Part shown: positions 35,211-46,825 of the stretch, piece after piece
Layout: each line of letters starts with the position of its first letter
Position numbering within the stretch: the first letter of the stretch is position 1
Origin: Dryococelus australis
Taxonomy: Eukaryota; Arthropoda; Insecta; Phasmatodea; Phasmatidae
Reading direction: 5' to 3'
Assembly (NCBI GenBank): GCA_029891345.1
Contig: CM057002.1
Span: forward strand, 63,726,777-63,790,776
DNA length: 64,000 nucleotides
Notes under the pieces: model-generated
The model's database searches: none
Told to the model about the DNA's origin: nothing
What the model saw: the letters and a program-made list of their open reading frames with translations, nothing else
Made by a program: the position numbers and the translations under genes

Positions 35211-38200
35211 TAGTTTTGAACTTTCCTTCTTTGAAGTTGATCAAAGAAAATCGTTGGTGTTTTATTTTGTCTTGAATAATAGTCACCGTGAAGAAAAATA
35301 CATATATACGTATTTGCAACAAATATACTAACTTTAATATCAGCTGTATCTCGTAATTTATTAGTACTTCAGAAGTATAAAAATAAGGATGGATAAAAAC
35401 ATAATTTTTCTCATAGTAATGATTTAATTATGATTGAAAGTATAATAAGCACTGCGTTTCCCGAAGCATGAAATAAAAATATTATGAATATTTTGTAGAC
35501 TGCGATAATTCTGAAACTTTCTTTAAAAAAGTAAAACATTTCTACTTAGGTCTAGAAAGAAATATTTCATATCCGACGACAATTTATTTTCCACGTATGC
35601 TCTATGCGTGAATTTTATAATTATTTCAAAATATTTCGTGTAATCTCAGTTCTATAGAAGCTCGGAAGTACCATAGATAACATGATGGTTTACGGAATGC
35701 ATTCGGAAAGCGGAGAAGTAATGTTTAAATAAAAATAAAAAATACACGTTTAAGTATTCGCCAAAATAAATTCTTCTTTTTTAACGAGTGAGCAGAGATA
35801 TTCAGTACAGTGACGTATTGAGACTTAAATAAATAAAAGCGTTTCAGCCAGTACCATGTAAAGAGTGATTTTTAAACACATTACGTAAATAAATGAACTA
35901 ATTTATTGAACTCTTGTTTCCTCTATCATCCACATTACAGAACATACAAACTGGAGTAAATTTGCACTTCTGATAACATGTTATGCTCAAGCAACGGTAG
36001 TGACTGCACATGTACATGACTGTTGTAATTACGGAACAAATGATACACTTTAGTAAAGATGAACTACATTGAAACGTAGTGTACCATAAGTAAGGTAGCA
36101 TATCATCTACCTCGAATTTCAATTATTAGTGGCATATTGCCTCTTATCCCTAGCGATCTCAAACAGTTTGTTAGCTTGGTATTCCAATTATGTAATTTTA
36201 TAAAGCATACGCAAATGTGAGCCCTCAGTAATTCGGAAACACAACTATATATTGTTTGCTAACACTGCAAATTTAATTAAGTAAATATTTTACTTCAATG
36301 TTACGATATTTCGTTAAGTAAAATTAATACTTCGGATTTTAATTGTCTGTACAAAAAGTCATAAAATAAAAATAATACATTTATAGTGGGTAGAAAATAA
36401 TAATTAAAAGAAACTGAAATATTTGGCTTCCTAGGTGTTACTAGAAACTACACAATTGAATTTCAACACATATGTAAAATTAAATACCCAGTTTATTTTT
36501 ATGATAAGTATTCTAGGCATTACACTCTAAACCTGAATTAGTGATATTTCATTGAAATAATAATTACCGGAAGTCAGTTAAGAAGCTTTTACAGACTGGT
36601 CAATCGTTTAGACTGAAGTGTAATGTGTTTTCGTTTATTGTTCGTATTAATATCTGCAGACATTACGAAAGAAATTATTTTCTTTTACGTTCACTCGTAT
36701 CAGAGACGTAGTCTTCAATTTTTAGTACACTACATTATATGAAATGTATTTCTTGCGTATAATAACCAAATGAACATTATTTTCAGGATTAAAAATGGGA
36801 TTAAAGTTTCGGATTGAAACTCAGTCCAAAACGTACACCACATAACGTATTTCCAATGTAACCACTCTATTAAATACCTCGAAACTATATCTGATTCAAA
36901 TTTGTGATTAATTGGCGTACAATAGCAAAATATCAGAAAGCGTTTCACTTTCGTAATGTTATTTTGTGCTTCGGAAATAAATGTGTATTTTATATTGAAA
37001 TATTTTTAGATATTTTTGAAGGTAATCTAATTTTCATATGAAACAGCTGCTATGATTCGAACGAATTTAATCACAGAGATTTTCACTAGTGTGTGCCGTT
37101 TTACAACGCCACTATGAGAAACTGCAAATTAGTGAAATTCAGCGACCGTGATAATTGGTAAGCTGTAAATAGTTACAAGGGGGGGGGGGGCATTCTCCTT
37201 GTTTTCTCTGATATGGCTTCATTTTCGCTAATTGAGATAAAGATTCTATACCTTTAACACCATGACGACTTTTTAACCAATACGAAGTGAATTTTCTTAA
37301 AACGCAACAAATGTTGGTTTAAATAATATTAATGGGACTACGTTAATAACTACTAGGTTTCTCGGAAATTAATTTCCGAAATATCTGCAGTTCAAATAAT
37401 TAAACTTACCCTGCCTCACACCGTACAAAATCTACCGAAAGATGAGTCAAATCTGTTAAAGATCACGATTACACTATGACACACTGTTTCTTGTATAAAT
37501 GCATTGCCCTGAGAAACATATTCGACATACGTGATTTACCGTTCCTTTGTACTCATGAGTTTAAACTAGGATATGCAGTGGGTGAAATGTGAAGAAATGT
37601 GGTTAGTACACGAGGATTACGCGCTACTTTAGTACGGATGGTTCGTCACAGTTTTGATATATTTTGTGCTTGTTCCCCGAATCTTCAGCATGAGTGAGAT
37701 AGGAGACTCATGTCAAAGCTTAACATCGACACTTTGAATCCATACGAATTGGCAGATAGAAGACATGCTCGACAATACGGAGTTCCCAGTTCAACAAGTT
37801 TTTACAACATCAACAGAAAACAGACACTGTGAGGAAATAAATTGTTAAACTCGTTAATGCGTGTAATGAAGGAGCATTAGAACCAGCTTCGGTTTGGACA
37901 TCTGAAATACTGCTGGATCTACTAAGTCTACTGCAATTGGGTGTGCTTTCAGAGTCCCTCCTTAAGAAGGGGGCAGATTCCAGGTCCTGGGATAAAGTCT
38001 TATTTTCGTTGTCTGTATTAAGTTTTCGCCGATATCTTTTGTTTCGTTTCTTGAAGTTGAGTTTTGTTTGTTACATTTATTTCAATGTTTCGTGTTTTTT
38101 TTGTGTTATTTTTTGTGTTTACTTATTTTTTTAAAATAATTTAAAATAAATACTAGCAAGGAAATTATATTTCCAGATTTATTTTTTTTGGCTTGTGACA

Positions 38201-38934
38201 TCTATTATTTTTTATTCTGCGTTTCCTTTGTATTGACGTTCGTGTCGTGTATTTTGTTACTCGAGTTTTGTTTGATCCAGTAATACCGTTAGTAGTTTAT
38301 CAGTTTTATATTTCATGTTCTATGAGTTTCGGTTATTTTATATACATACTACCAAACAAGAATATCTCTTTTTCTTTGTTCATTAGGGTTTTTATATCTG
38401 TGTTTTGATTTTCACTGTCGCACTGCGTCTCGTGAAATTTATTTTGCTTCCATCAATTTTACAGTTTGTCTTTTCTACAAGTTTTTGGCTATATTTAATT
38501 GTTTTATATGGGTTCCGTAAGTTCTGATTTGGAAATTGTCTTTCCCTGATTTGTCTTTAATGAGTTTGGTGTGAATAATTTTCTAGACCGGTTTATCTTT
38601 CGCTTGCTGGTTCATTATACAGAAGTTAAAAAAAATATTCCTAGTAAACTTACTAAGCTGAGTTGGAAGTTATTAACCCACATATCGTATGGTAATAATA
38701 TCACACATCTGGCTACAAATATGGAATGTTTAGCGTGGATAGTATACAGAGTTGGGAAGTTTCTTACGTATTGCGCTGTTTTCTGAGCAAGTTTAGGAAC
38801 TCTAGCATGAATGTATGGGAAATAAATGTACCATTCGCGCTTTCTCATTCTACGTATACACTATTATAGTAAATTTGCGAATAATTTCTTAGAGTGTATT
38901 GACTGCTAGGTTATTCTATCGTTGTTCATATTAA
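35211..38934. other. Intergenic, no gene seen; G12 run
   Basis: AT-rich with a G homopolymer at 37179-37190. Short frames only. Confidence 0.5.
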
Positions 38935-39335
38935 CGTGAATACGTCTTCAAATTTGCGACCATGGTGAGAGACAATCCAGAAAATCCGATGATAAACTCG
39001 GGGGTACAGTTTGGTGTTGCCGCTTCGAATCTATCGTCTACATTCAAAATTCAGTTACCCCACTTAGCTGCCAAAGGATGAAAGAATATGTTACGTTGTG
39101 TGAGGATTCCGTAACATCGCGTCGGGGGTGGGGGGGGGGGGGGGGGGGTGCCGCAATTTTGAGTTCGTTTCGCCGCGCCTCATAACTTCCGTGTAGTATA
39201 ACTTTTTCTAGGAGATGGTACGACGTTCGTTTAAGTTTCAGTTAACAGTTGGCGTCAAGATCAATCGATTGCTTGTATAAAAACGTTTGTGTGGCGTGGT
39301 TATGGTGAAATTGTATGAGTTTAGTGTGCGAGTTT
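38935..39335. repeat. Dispersed repeat family E, copy 2, with G19 tract
   Basis: Aligns with 2531-2925 over its whole length. Its G tract at 39130-39148 lies where copy 1 has a shorter one, and the frame open in copy 1 is broken here. Confidence 0.75.
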
Positions 39336-40916
39336 TTGCAGTAACAGCTATATACGGTTTTACTTTGTTGAATGTCTGCCATTTTGGTGAAGCTCGTGGA
39401 CACGGCTCAGTATAGTACAAACATTTCCTAAGGTCTATTACAAACACAGACCTTGTAGTTTTACAAGAAAAATGTTTTTACTGTTACAAAACTTTTGTAA
39501 AATTACAAAGAATTTCTCAAGAAGAAATTACATTTTTTTTAGAGTGTGTATTAAAGTTTACGTTTAACATTGATCAAGTTTGGAGAATGTTGATACAAGA
39601 AACGCGGTCTATCTATCCAACTCACCCGTATTCCTAAAAAGAAAGATGTGTGAATTCGGTATCGAGGAAAACCTCTGACATGAGTATAGTTTCCCGCCTG
39701 ACAAGTTCAATAAAGATGTTATTTCGAAGCACACAGAGCGTAGTTTGCAGATATTGGAATTTCTAACCCTGAACCTTACGCTGTCGCCACGTCTGCCGAG
39801 ATATTCCTCGTCACAGGAGATGATAAGCTCCGAAGCCTTGGAGGCAAATAAAGAGAATTTGTCCCACCACCCCAGACGTCACTTTTAACCTCTCCTAAAC
39901 AGCTTAATCCGCGTGGAAGATTTGGCGTCAAAGAAGGGTGTTCAAATGGGCGAGAAGAGAAGATGTCTGGTTGTGACGAGTCGGGAATTTAGAGGAGAGA
40001 AAGAGGAGAAGGATTTTTATCTAGACGAAATGTGAAGAGGATACTGTGGCATGAGATGTGGCTTGATTGAACACGCCTATCACGGCGATAAGCTTCACAT
40101 GCCTGTAGACAATGCTTCAAAATCCTTTTGCAAATAAATGGTCAAGTTCAAAGTGGCGTAAATAGGCACAGTTTTGCTTTTATCGGATAATTTAAGGTTT
40201 ACGTTTACGTATTGCGTTTCTCTCTCATCGTCAAATGTTTTAAAATATTTGTTTTAGTTTTATTTAAGTTAGTAACGAAATTCCCAAGTTTATTAAAAAA
40301 ACAAACATTGTAGGGTAAAATATTATAATTCCATTTATAAACCTAATGGAAAATTATATTAAAATATAGAGCTTAAAAATTGAAAAAATCGAAGGCTTTT
40401 TAGTACACGTTACTGAAATAACACTTTTATAATAAATGAACATTCAGATTTCCTTCCATGTTTTGACTGATCTAAATTGCGAAAATAGTTTAATATATAA
40501 GTATACATACATATAAGAAAATATAAGTATAACAGTAATACATAAGTAATAAAACCTTCATGTACACAAGTTGGCTGCTATGTATTGATAAAGATAATGC
40601 CTTTCCTTAATCAAAACCTTCTACATATTAATAAACCACTGAGGCATTGGGTAAAGAGCACATGTGCTGTCCTTAAACAACTAATGTCCACAGCCGCTTA
40701 GGTGTTTCTTTCAAAAACGCAAATTTTATGGTTTTACCAACCTAGTAATAACAGCAAGTACTTACACCACTTTGTCAGTAAATAAACAATGCCGCAAATA
40801 AGTAATTCCTAGTGTACAGAGGAAACCAATAATTTTGGACTTGCGAAACAGGGAAAATAAATAGCTATGTGCAAACTGCTGTGACCTCTCCTGAGAGAGC
40901 AGGCCTATCTTTATCT
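39336..40916. other. Intergenic, no gene seen
   Basis: A purine-rich, less AT-rich stretch at 39640-40080 has no long frame. The remainder is AT-rich. Confidence 0.45.
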
Positions 40917-41570
40917 GGGGGGGGGGGGGAGGATCAAGGGTAACTCAAAGAATAAGCGCTCCGATACAAAATTAAGTTTATCAAATATTAATTCTTTACA
41001 ATTCCGCCTCAAGTAGGCATCTCGTTTAATGCTCTGCTTCTGCAATTAATCAGCAACAAATAAAAGATATATCTTCGCAATTAAGGTATCGCAAAGGGGC
41101 GCTGATTCCCTTAATCACTCTCTACCACGCACAAACGTTAATTCAGCCTAACTCTGCTCGAAGGGAGCTTAACACCATCACAAGTCCCGCGCCCCACCGT
41201 GACTTAAGTGGCCCTACCAGGGATTTAATATTTACCCTCTTTGCCGTCCGACTCTTGGCAACTCTCTCGACGGCTGGCTCTCGTCGGGCGTCGAAGGCGG
41301 ACCACGGGCTGCGGGCTGCGGTCCTCTCGTCTGGGCGTCCTCGAGTAGAGCCTCCAGCAGCAGCAGGCAAGATGGCGCCCAGAGCCGCCATTGCTCTGAG
41401 CTTATATAGTACCTTCCTGACCTGGCGCCAAATCCCTCTGTATGTTTTAGTTAAAACAAGGCTCGGCTGTCCGAGATCACTCTGCGCCCCACCTCAGCAC
41501 GACGCTGAGCAATCCTCGCAGGAGTCAGTCCCAGCAAAATGTAAATATACCTTATGTAGTACATAAGCAC
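40917..41570 (-). promoter_or_regulatory. GC-rich block with minus-strand TATA box, promoter- or LTR-like
   Basis: On the minus strand TATATAAG (41408-41401) precedes a GC-rich leader with GGCGCCATCTTGCCTGCTGC and CGACGCCCGACGAGAGCC. A G13 run closes the block at 40917-40929. Frames open on both strands (41143-41391 minus, 41255-41566 plus) look like by-products of GC content. Either a promoter reading leftwards or an LTR remnant would fit. Confidence 0.35.
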
Positions 41571-42449
41571 ACCAGGCAAAAAGAAAGTAATCTGTGGCTC
41601 AAAAATATGCTAATAGAGTGAAATATCTCTACGAAAGAGAACAAGAGAATTCACTTAGTCCACGACTGAACAATGGTGACGACAATGTTCAGTCGCTCTC
41701 AAACGAAAGCGACTACAGATCTTCCTTTCGTAGGGTAGGAAAGCTCATTTTTAATATGTTGAATGATTGCCGATATTACCTGGCTCCATGTAAAGTAGAC
41801 TTATTCTTGATTGTCAATATTTAACTTAAGAACATAATATGTACTATAATTATGGTTTAAAACACTCCGGTTTCTACCCAGATTAAATAAGTTCTAATAA
41901 CTAAAGTATCTATATTTATAGTGCATCTGAAAAAAGGACTAACGAAAAAGGGAATTCTATCACTTCAATTTTTCAAATTGTATGATAATACTTTTAATGT
42001 TCTTTATTTAATGTAAATTTCACAAATATTTCATGTGTGAACTATTTTCCATAGATTTAGCATAAGAGTGATATTTTGAAAGTTGTACTGTTATGTAGGG
42101 TGTAATATTGTCACATTTATTCAGGAGTTTTTTTTCTATCCCAGGGAATGTGTTTTGTTAACTTAATAGTTGCTATTATGTTCTCGTTAGATCACGCTAC
42201 ACCAGTCGGGGAAAAATAACAATTTATTTATTTGGAACAATCAGTAAAACAGAGCCTTACAAAATTTATTCGAAAAGTGACGACGCATGTGAACACCAAG
42301 GGCTCCGGGATTACTCAAGATTTATGTTTGCAAACTTGTCGAACTGGAATATTTGAAATAACTACGTATTAAAAGAAGAACAGTAAAATAAGATTTAATA
42401 AACTGACCCTTGGGAGAAAATAACTGTACAAGAAATAACGAACCCGAAG
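41571..42449. other. Intergenic, no gene seen
   Basis: A plus-strand frame at 41594-41824 (76 codons) is polar and unrecognised; otherwise AT-rich. Confidence 0.45.
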
Positions 42450-42764
42450 AATTTGGTTCCGTCAGTGAAGTCCGGCTTAGATCTACAATACGACGAAGCA
42501 ACTTGAGCGACAGCTTCGAGAGGCATCAGTTCCAGTAACAGCTGACTTTCCCAGCACAAATCCATGGAATAGTACGCCGTCCAGAGTTCGAGGGAGAATC
42601 TGCCTACCTCATCGCCGTCCAGCTTTCCAGACCGGGGTTCGACGCCAGGAGGTCATGGTTGCAGAGTGACATCGGGAAGTCTACCATCTGCTGATTTGCG
42701 ACTCCAGGAGGACCGCACGCAGCGGAACAGCAGGCATATCATACAGTGTCGTTACCAGGTAAGT
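42450..42764 (+). other. Possible non-coding exon with consensus splice donor
   Basis: About 300 bases of balanced composition within AT-rich flanks end in ACCAG followed by GTAAGT at 42759-42764, a full-consensus 5' splice site. The block lacks a long frame; the first ATG codons give only very short peptides, as in a 5' untranslated exon. It could belong to the gene whose proposed last exon is at 45287, 2.5 kb away on the same strand, but that link is only inferred from strand and proximity. Confidence 0.3.
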
Positions 42765-43689
42765 TTCGGCATGCAAGAAAAGCACAATAATTGTTGACAC
42801 CATTTTCGTTCAACGCATGATTAGTACTGGTGTTTTGGCAAGGAAGTCCTACAGGCTGGGTGTAGTAATAGCTTAAACTTTTAAAAGTAATTTCCTATAG
42901 ATTTACGAATTCTAGCGTTTCAGAGGTGAAAAGATTAAGTTTATTGTATGATATTATTTGGAGATTTGGTCTCACGATTATAATAACTGATTTGTTCATT
43001 GATTCTGAATTTTACAAAATATATATTTAACGTAACGGAAATAGGATATTGAGATTATTAATAACCTGTTCTTGTATTAGTTGACATATGGATTTTAAGT
43101 TGTTTTCCAGATAAGCTCATGGTTATTTTGTGGTTCTCTTTTAAAATATCTTTATCAGAAATTCTGTTCCCATAGCTGAGGCATACACACAAATATCTTA
43201 TTCAATTCATTTTACATATCTGCATACTCAAACTTTCTCATAATTGCGTAGCAGTCATAGGTTTTAATTGTTATATAATTCATTTTTGAACGCCCATACG
43301 TGGGGCTATGGCCCCGCCAGGCAAGGAACAGATTATTTACCAAATTAAAAAAAAAGTCATTTTTTCAAACAAATCATACCTTTTGAGTACACGAACTTTT
43401 TAACGTAACTTGAATATATCACAGTAATGTCAATGCAAGAATAGATTAGGAGAAAAATATCATCTAGTCCATAGTTTTAAAGTGGATCAACAAATTATTA
43501 AAACGTACTGCCACATAAGATATATTACGCATAGTTTGCATAAGTTGATGGTAAGTGAGAGAAATGGGGTTCGAATATGGATACAGTTGTCAAAATGGAT
43601 GATAAAGTTCATTACCTGTAGAGTATGCTAACAGTGCCTACCCTTCTATCGTATCACCACATGAGCTGCTACTCAAGTGTGGGGCCACG
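42765..43689. other. Unassigned, no gene seen
   Basis: AT-rich with no recognised feature; would be intronic if the exons on either side belong together. Confidence 0.45.
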
Positions 43690-43945
43690 TTAGAAGGTTG
43701 GGTTGAGAGATATGGGCGGCTCTTAACAACGAGGTCGATGAGGAAGAAATGAAGAGAGAATGGAGCGGCATTGGAATACAAGAGCGGGGGAAACGATAGA
43801 TCCCCGAAAAAAAAACCCCGCCGACCAGCGGCATCGTCCGGCATGATTCTCACATGCGAAAATCAGGGATTGACCCGGCTGGGGATTGAATCCGTTTCGC
43901 CTTGGTGGGAGGTGATCAGTCTAACCACTCTACTACCGCGGCCCC
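43690..43945 (-). mobile_element. tRNA-derived SINE, minus strand, fullest copy
   Basis: Minus-strand head GGGGCCGCGGTAGTAGAGTG with A-box-like bases, then CTCCCACCAAGGCGAAACGG, a B-box-like GGATTCAATCCCC, TTTTCGCATGTGAGAATCAT, GCTGGTCGGCGG and GTTTCCCC. It continues to GTTAAGAGCCGCCCATATCT, which identifies the family's 3' tail. About 255 bases in all. No tRNA fold is kept outside the head. Confidence 0.8.
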
Positions 43946-44755
43946 TTGGGGCTGCGGTAGTGTTACTGCGCACCTGAATCTACTTAACCACAGCATTAAC
44001 ACCAGACTATAGGTGAAGGCTTGGCGAAAAAAAAGTAACCAAAACCACGATCAAAATTCTTCTAAATTCATTCAAAATACATTTAACTCACCGAATGTAG
44101 TTGGCTGGAGACAGACAATAATTTAGATTTTTTTTTTCATTGAAACAGCCCGCTAATTTTTCTACTGATGCTTCATGAAGCCATTTTCGCCGATTTATGT
44201 TGGGAATTTTTACTCTTTCGGGATTAGATCGTAGAAATGTATTGTGGCGCACAATATCACCGAACAATAAAAATACAACAGTTATTTCGCATATTTTTTT
44301 TCGTATGTAGTAATGTGTAGATTTACACACGTAATTCAATTTTTTGGCTGTAAAGCGGCGTTTGTTTTTATAAGGTCAATTTGTGAGTCATAAATTAGTA
44401 CGAAACTTACAGTTTCTGTCTGTATTCTTGACGAAAAAAGTAAAAGAAAACAGTCTAGATTACGAAGAAATGAAGTTCCATGTGTATTTATGTAGGATCT
44501 CTTGATACGGCAAACGCCATTTTCACTAAAATTCACTGAAACAAAATTTTCACGTTTTCATGCGATTACTGCTACAAAAATGCGATGACTTACAAAAATA
44601 AGCGTAACTCTCGATCTCGAAAACAATACTAAAAAATGTAACCTTCAGGAGCTGCCACAAAGAAACTGCATGAGCTCTACTTGAATTGGAGGTAGTTCTT
44701 TAACATTTATCTGTTGAACAGCTAAAATAGCAGGATTGTAATATCTAAAAAAATT
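43946..44755. other. Unassigned, no gene seen
   Basis: AT-rich; minus-strand frames at 44088-44536 are short and unrecognised. Confidence 0.45.
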
Positions 44756-45175
44756 ACCGTAAAAAACTTTTAAAACCAGCTTTTATTTATAAATGATCTA
44801 AAAAGGAAAAAATGATTATAGTAGTTACACAATTTGTAGAACTTGTAAGATGTCGAACAGCCGTAATAAAATTTATTAAAAATTAATATGTTTGTTTAGA
44901 TTTACATTTAGTATATAAAAGCTTGGTGCAATATAGAACGTATATCTCAGTTGCATAAGCGAAGCACATATCTTACGTAAAGCTCTTGATTATTCGCGGT
45001 AAGCTTTTAAATACTAAATATAAATTTATACAAACATATTAATTTGTTGTAAAGTATATTACGGCTGTTCGACCCCGTCTTACAAGTTCTACAAATTGTG
45101 TTACTACTATAATTGTTTTTTCTCTTTTTAGTGCATTTATAAATAAAATCTTGTTTTTAAAAGTTTTTTACAGTT
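44756..45175. mobile_element. Foldback (hairpin) element, copy 2, about 420 bp
   Basis: Ends CCGTAAAAAACTTTTAAAA and TTTTAAAAGTTTTTTACAG are inverted complements, and the arms continue inward (GTAGTTACACAATTTGTAGA against TCTACAAATTGTGTTACTAC). The central 65 bases (TATAGAACGTATATCTCAG onward) match the reverse complement of the centre at 7930-7994, so this copy lies in the opposite orientation to the first. Confidence 0.85.
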
Positions 45176-45221
45176 ATATTTTCATTTTTCAGTTTTACCA
45201 ATTTTTTCCTATTATATTATG

Positions 45222-45272
45222 TAGCAATGCACATCTCGGGAAATGCATAATGTATGTTAATGTGCATTGCTA
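45222..45272 (+). promoter_or_regulatory. Hairpin just upstream of a predicted splice acceptor
   Basis: TAGCAATGCACAT (45222-45234) is perfectly complementary to ATGTGCATTGCTA (45260-45272) with a 25-base loop. GTAGCAAT (45221-45228) can alternatively pair with ATTGCTAC (45277-45284), which covers the acceptor CAG at 45284-45286. A role in splicing is inference only. Confidence 0.45.
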
Positions 45273-45286
45273 TATAATTGCTACAG

Positions 45287-45490
45287 ACCCTGGTCACCAT
45301 CTACAACAATCCCATTACTCACCGAGACAAGTCCAACGAGGCCAAACTCGATACAGCACAGCTGATTGGACGCACCAAGCCACCCTGCCTGATCGAGGCA
45401 GGCTTGTGCCACCCACACAAGGGCGACAGTCACAGACAGCGAGGTTTGGCAACATTGCTGCAGCAAGCTCAATTGGATAACGGGAAGTGA
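45287..45490 (+). CDS. Candidate last coding exon, unknown protein (67 codons)
   Basis: This is the most gene-like frame in the window. An acceptor CTACAG ends at 45286, the frame runs TLVTIYNNPITHRDKSNEAK, then DTAQLIGRTKPPCLIEAG and HPHKGDSHRQRGLATLLQQA to a TGA at 45488-45490. AATAAA follows 26 bases after the stop. Codon choice is GC-ended and amino-acid composition is balanced, unlike the AT-driven frames around it. The upstream sequence to 45175 is a foldback element, so the rest of the protein must come from earlier exons, not identified here. I do not recognise the protein. Alternatives are a processed-gene fragment or chance; an unusually clean stop and poly(A) signal favour a true terminal exon. 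Confidence 0.5.
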   Translation, partial: TLVTIYNNPITHRDKSNEAKLDTAQLIGRTKPPCLIEAGLCHPHKGDSHRQRGLATLLQQAQLDNGK

Positions 45491-45515
45491 TTTAACATAC
45501 ATACAAGTGAAGTTA

Positions 45516-45521
45516 AATAAA
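45516..45521 (+). terminator. Polyadenylation signal AATAAA
   Basis: Canonical hexamer 26 bases after the stop of the candidate exon, followed by T-rich sequence at 45530-45550. It would give a very short 3' untranslated region. Confidence 0.45.
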
Positions 45522-46494
45522 AGCTTGTATAAATCATTTTACTTCGTATTCTGACGCATAACTGAGAAATAGTAATTGTTTGTTTCATTAAAAATTCTTG
45601 GGTAGTGAAGAGTTATTCGTTTAATATTTTCCAGTGGCTGGTATGAAATAAACATAATTTTTATTAGGCAGTGCTTTCCCGCTTAGCATGTTATGCAATC
45701 TGGGTTAGAGTCCTTCGGGGGCATGGAATGTGAAGGTACGCCCAGTCGTGTTTACGAACACAAATATACAATAGTTTACCACACAGCCCGTGGCAAACAA
45801 ACTTGGAAAATTGCACTATCCACGCGGTATGTGACCCAGAGTGCTAATGACACTACATAATCGGTTGCATCCAAACGACCTCGTCGCTGCAATAACAACG
45901 GAGCTTGGGAAGTATGTGAGAAAACAACCAAATGAGCTTCACTATTTCAGCATTCGCCAACATCACCGGCAGCTGAAATTGTACTAGCTGTAGTTCCACG
46001 ATCCACCGCTGGGAGCAGTGGACAGCGTTAATAGCACAGCTGCAAAATAAAGTTTACGACTCTCTGGTGGTTGTTGGGCACTTGGGAGGAATGAGATGTA
46101 ATCAGTTGAGAGAAATAAATCACTGGCCTATTTAGTAGTTACGAAAGCCATCATCACAGATATTTTAATACGTAATTCTACCAATATTTTCATTAATTTT
46201 TCTCTATGAACATTGTAACATCCAAAAATAAGCGATGTTTTCACTTTATTCAACCTGCAAGGAGAAAGTTTCAAAGCAATTTAGCAGGCATTTTTTTAGG
46301 GAACGATGTAGACAGTGTGTAACATAATGATGTCACATACGTTAGTAGGGGATTCGCAGTGAAAATACAGAAAGAAAAGTTTACATACATTTCTTCCTCT
46401 CGCGATTCGAAGTTCGCGTGACGTGAATGAGCGCCTACCAGTACACCAACAAGAAAGGTTTAAGTTAAAATGGGGTAGTATAGTTATTCACGGT
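45522..46494. other. Intergenic, no gene seen
   Basis: Around 45670-45725 GCTTAGCATG and GGGTTAGAGTCC resemble loosely spaced pol III boxes, perhaps a very old SINE. No gene recognised. Confidence 0.4.
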
Positions 46495-46825
46495 TATTTC
46501 CAACGTTCCTGAAGCCCTACTGAACTTATACTTCCCGGAAGTTCCTCCGTCGCATGCAAACAAAGCTTAATCGAGTCTATAAAATCACACCAAAGGGACA
46601 ACACAACGTATTTGTGCTTCCTCGGTGTAATATTTTCCTTACGAACTATTTTTAACTGGGCATTGGCAACTTGTCTATTTCCTTTCTGTTTTCTTGATAT
46701 TGATCACAAATGAAATAAAAAAATAAAGAGTTAAATATATGTAATATTTCAATTTAATCACAAAACAAAGTATTTTTATGTTAACACAAGTTAGAAACGA
46801 TTGTGATACATGAAGAGGGTACAGT
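46495..46825. repeat. Dispersed repeat family D, copy 2
   Basis: Matches 1540-1885 in the same direction: GCATGCAAACAAAGCTTAA, CAAAGGGACA, CGTATTTGTG, TTGCCAAT-like and GATTGTGATAC blocks occur in the same order. Confidence 0.6.

Noticed and set aside
42630..42660. GGGGTTCGACGCC as a tRNA B box
   Set aside because: No A box or acceptor stem at the right distance; the block is better explained as exon-like sequence.
45670..45730. Possible tRNA gene
   Set aside because: GCTTAGCATG and GGGTTAGAGTCC resemble pol III boxes, but no cloverleaf arms pair around them.
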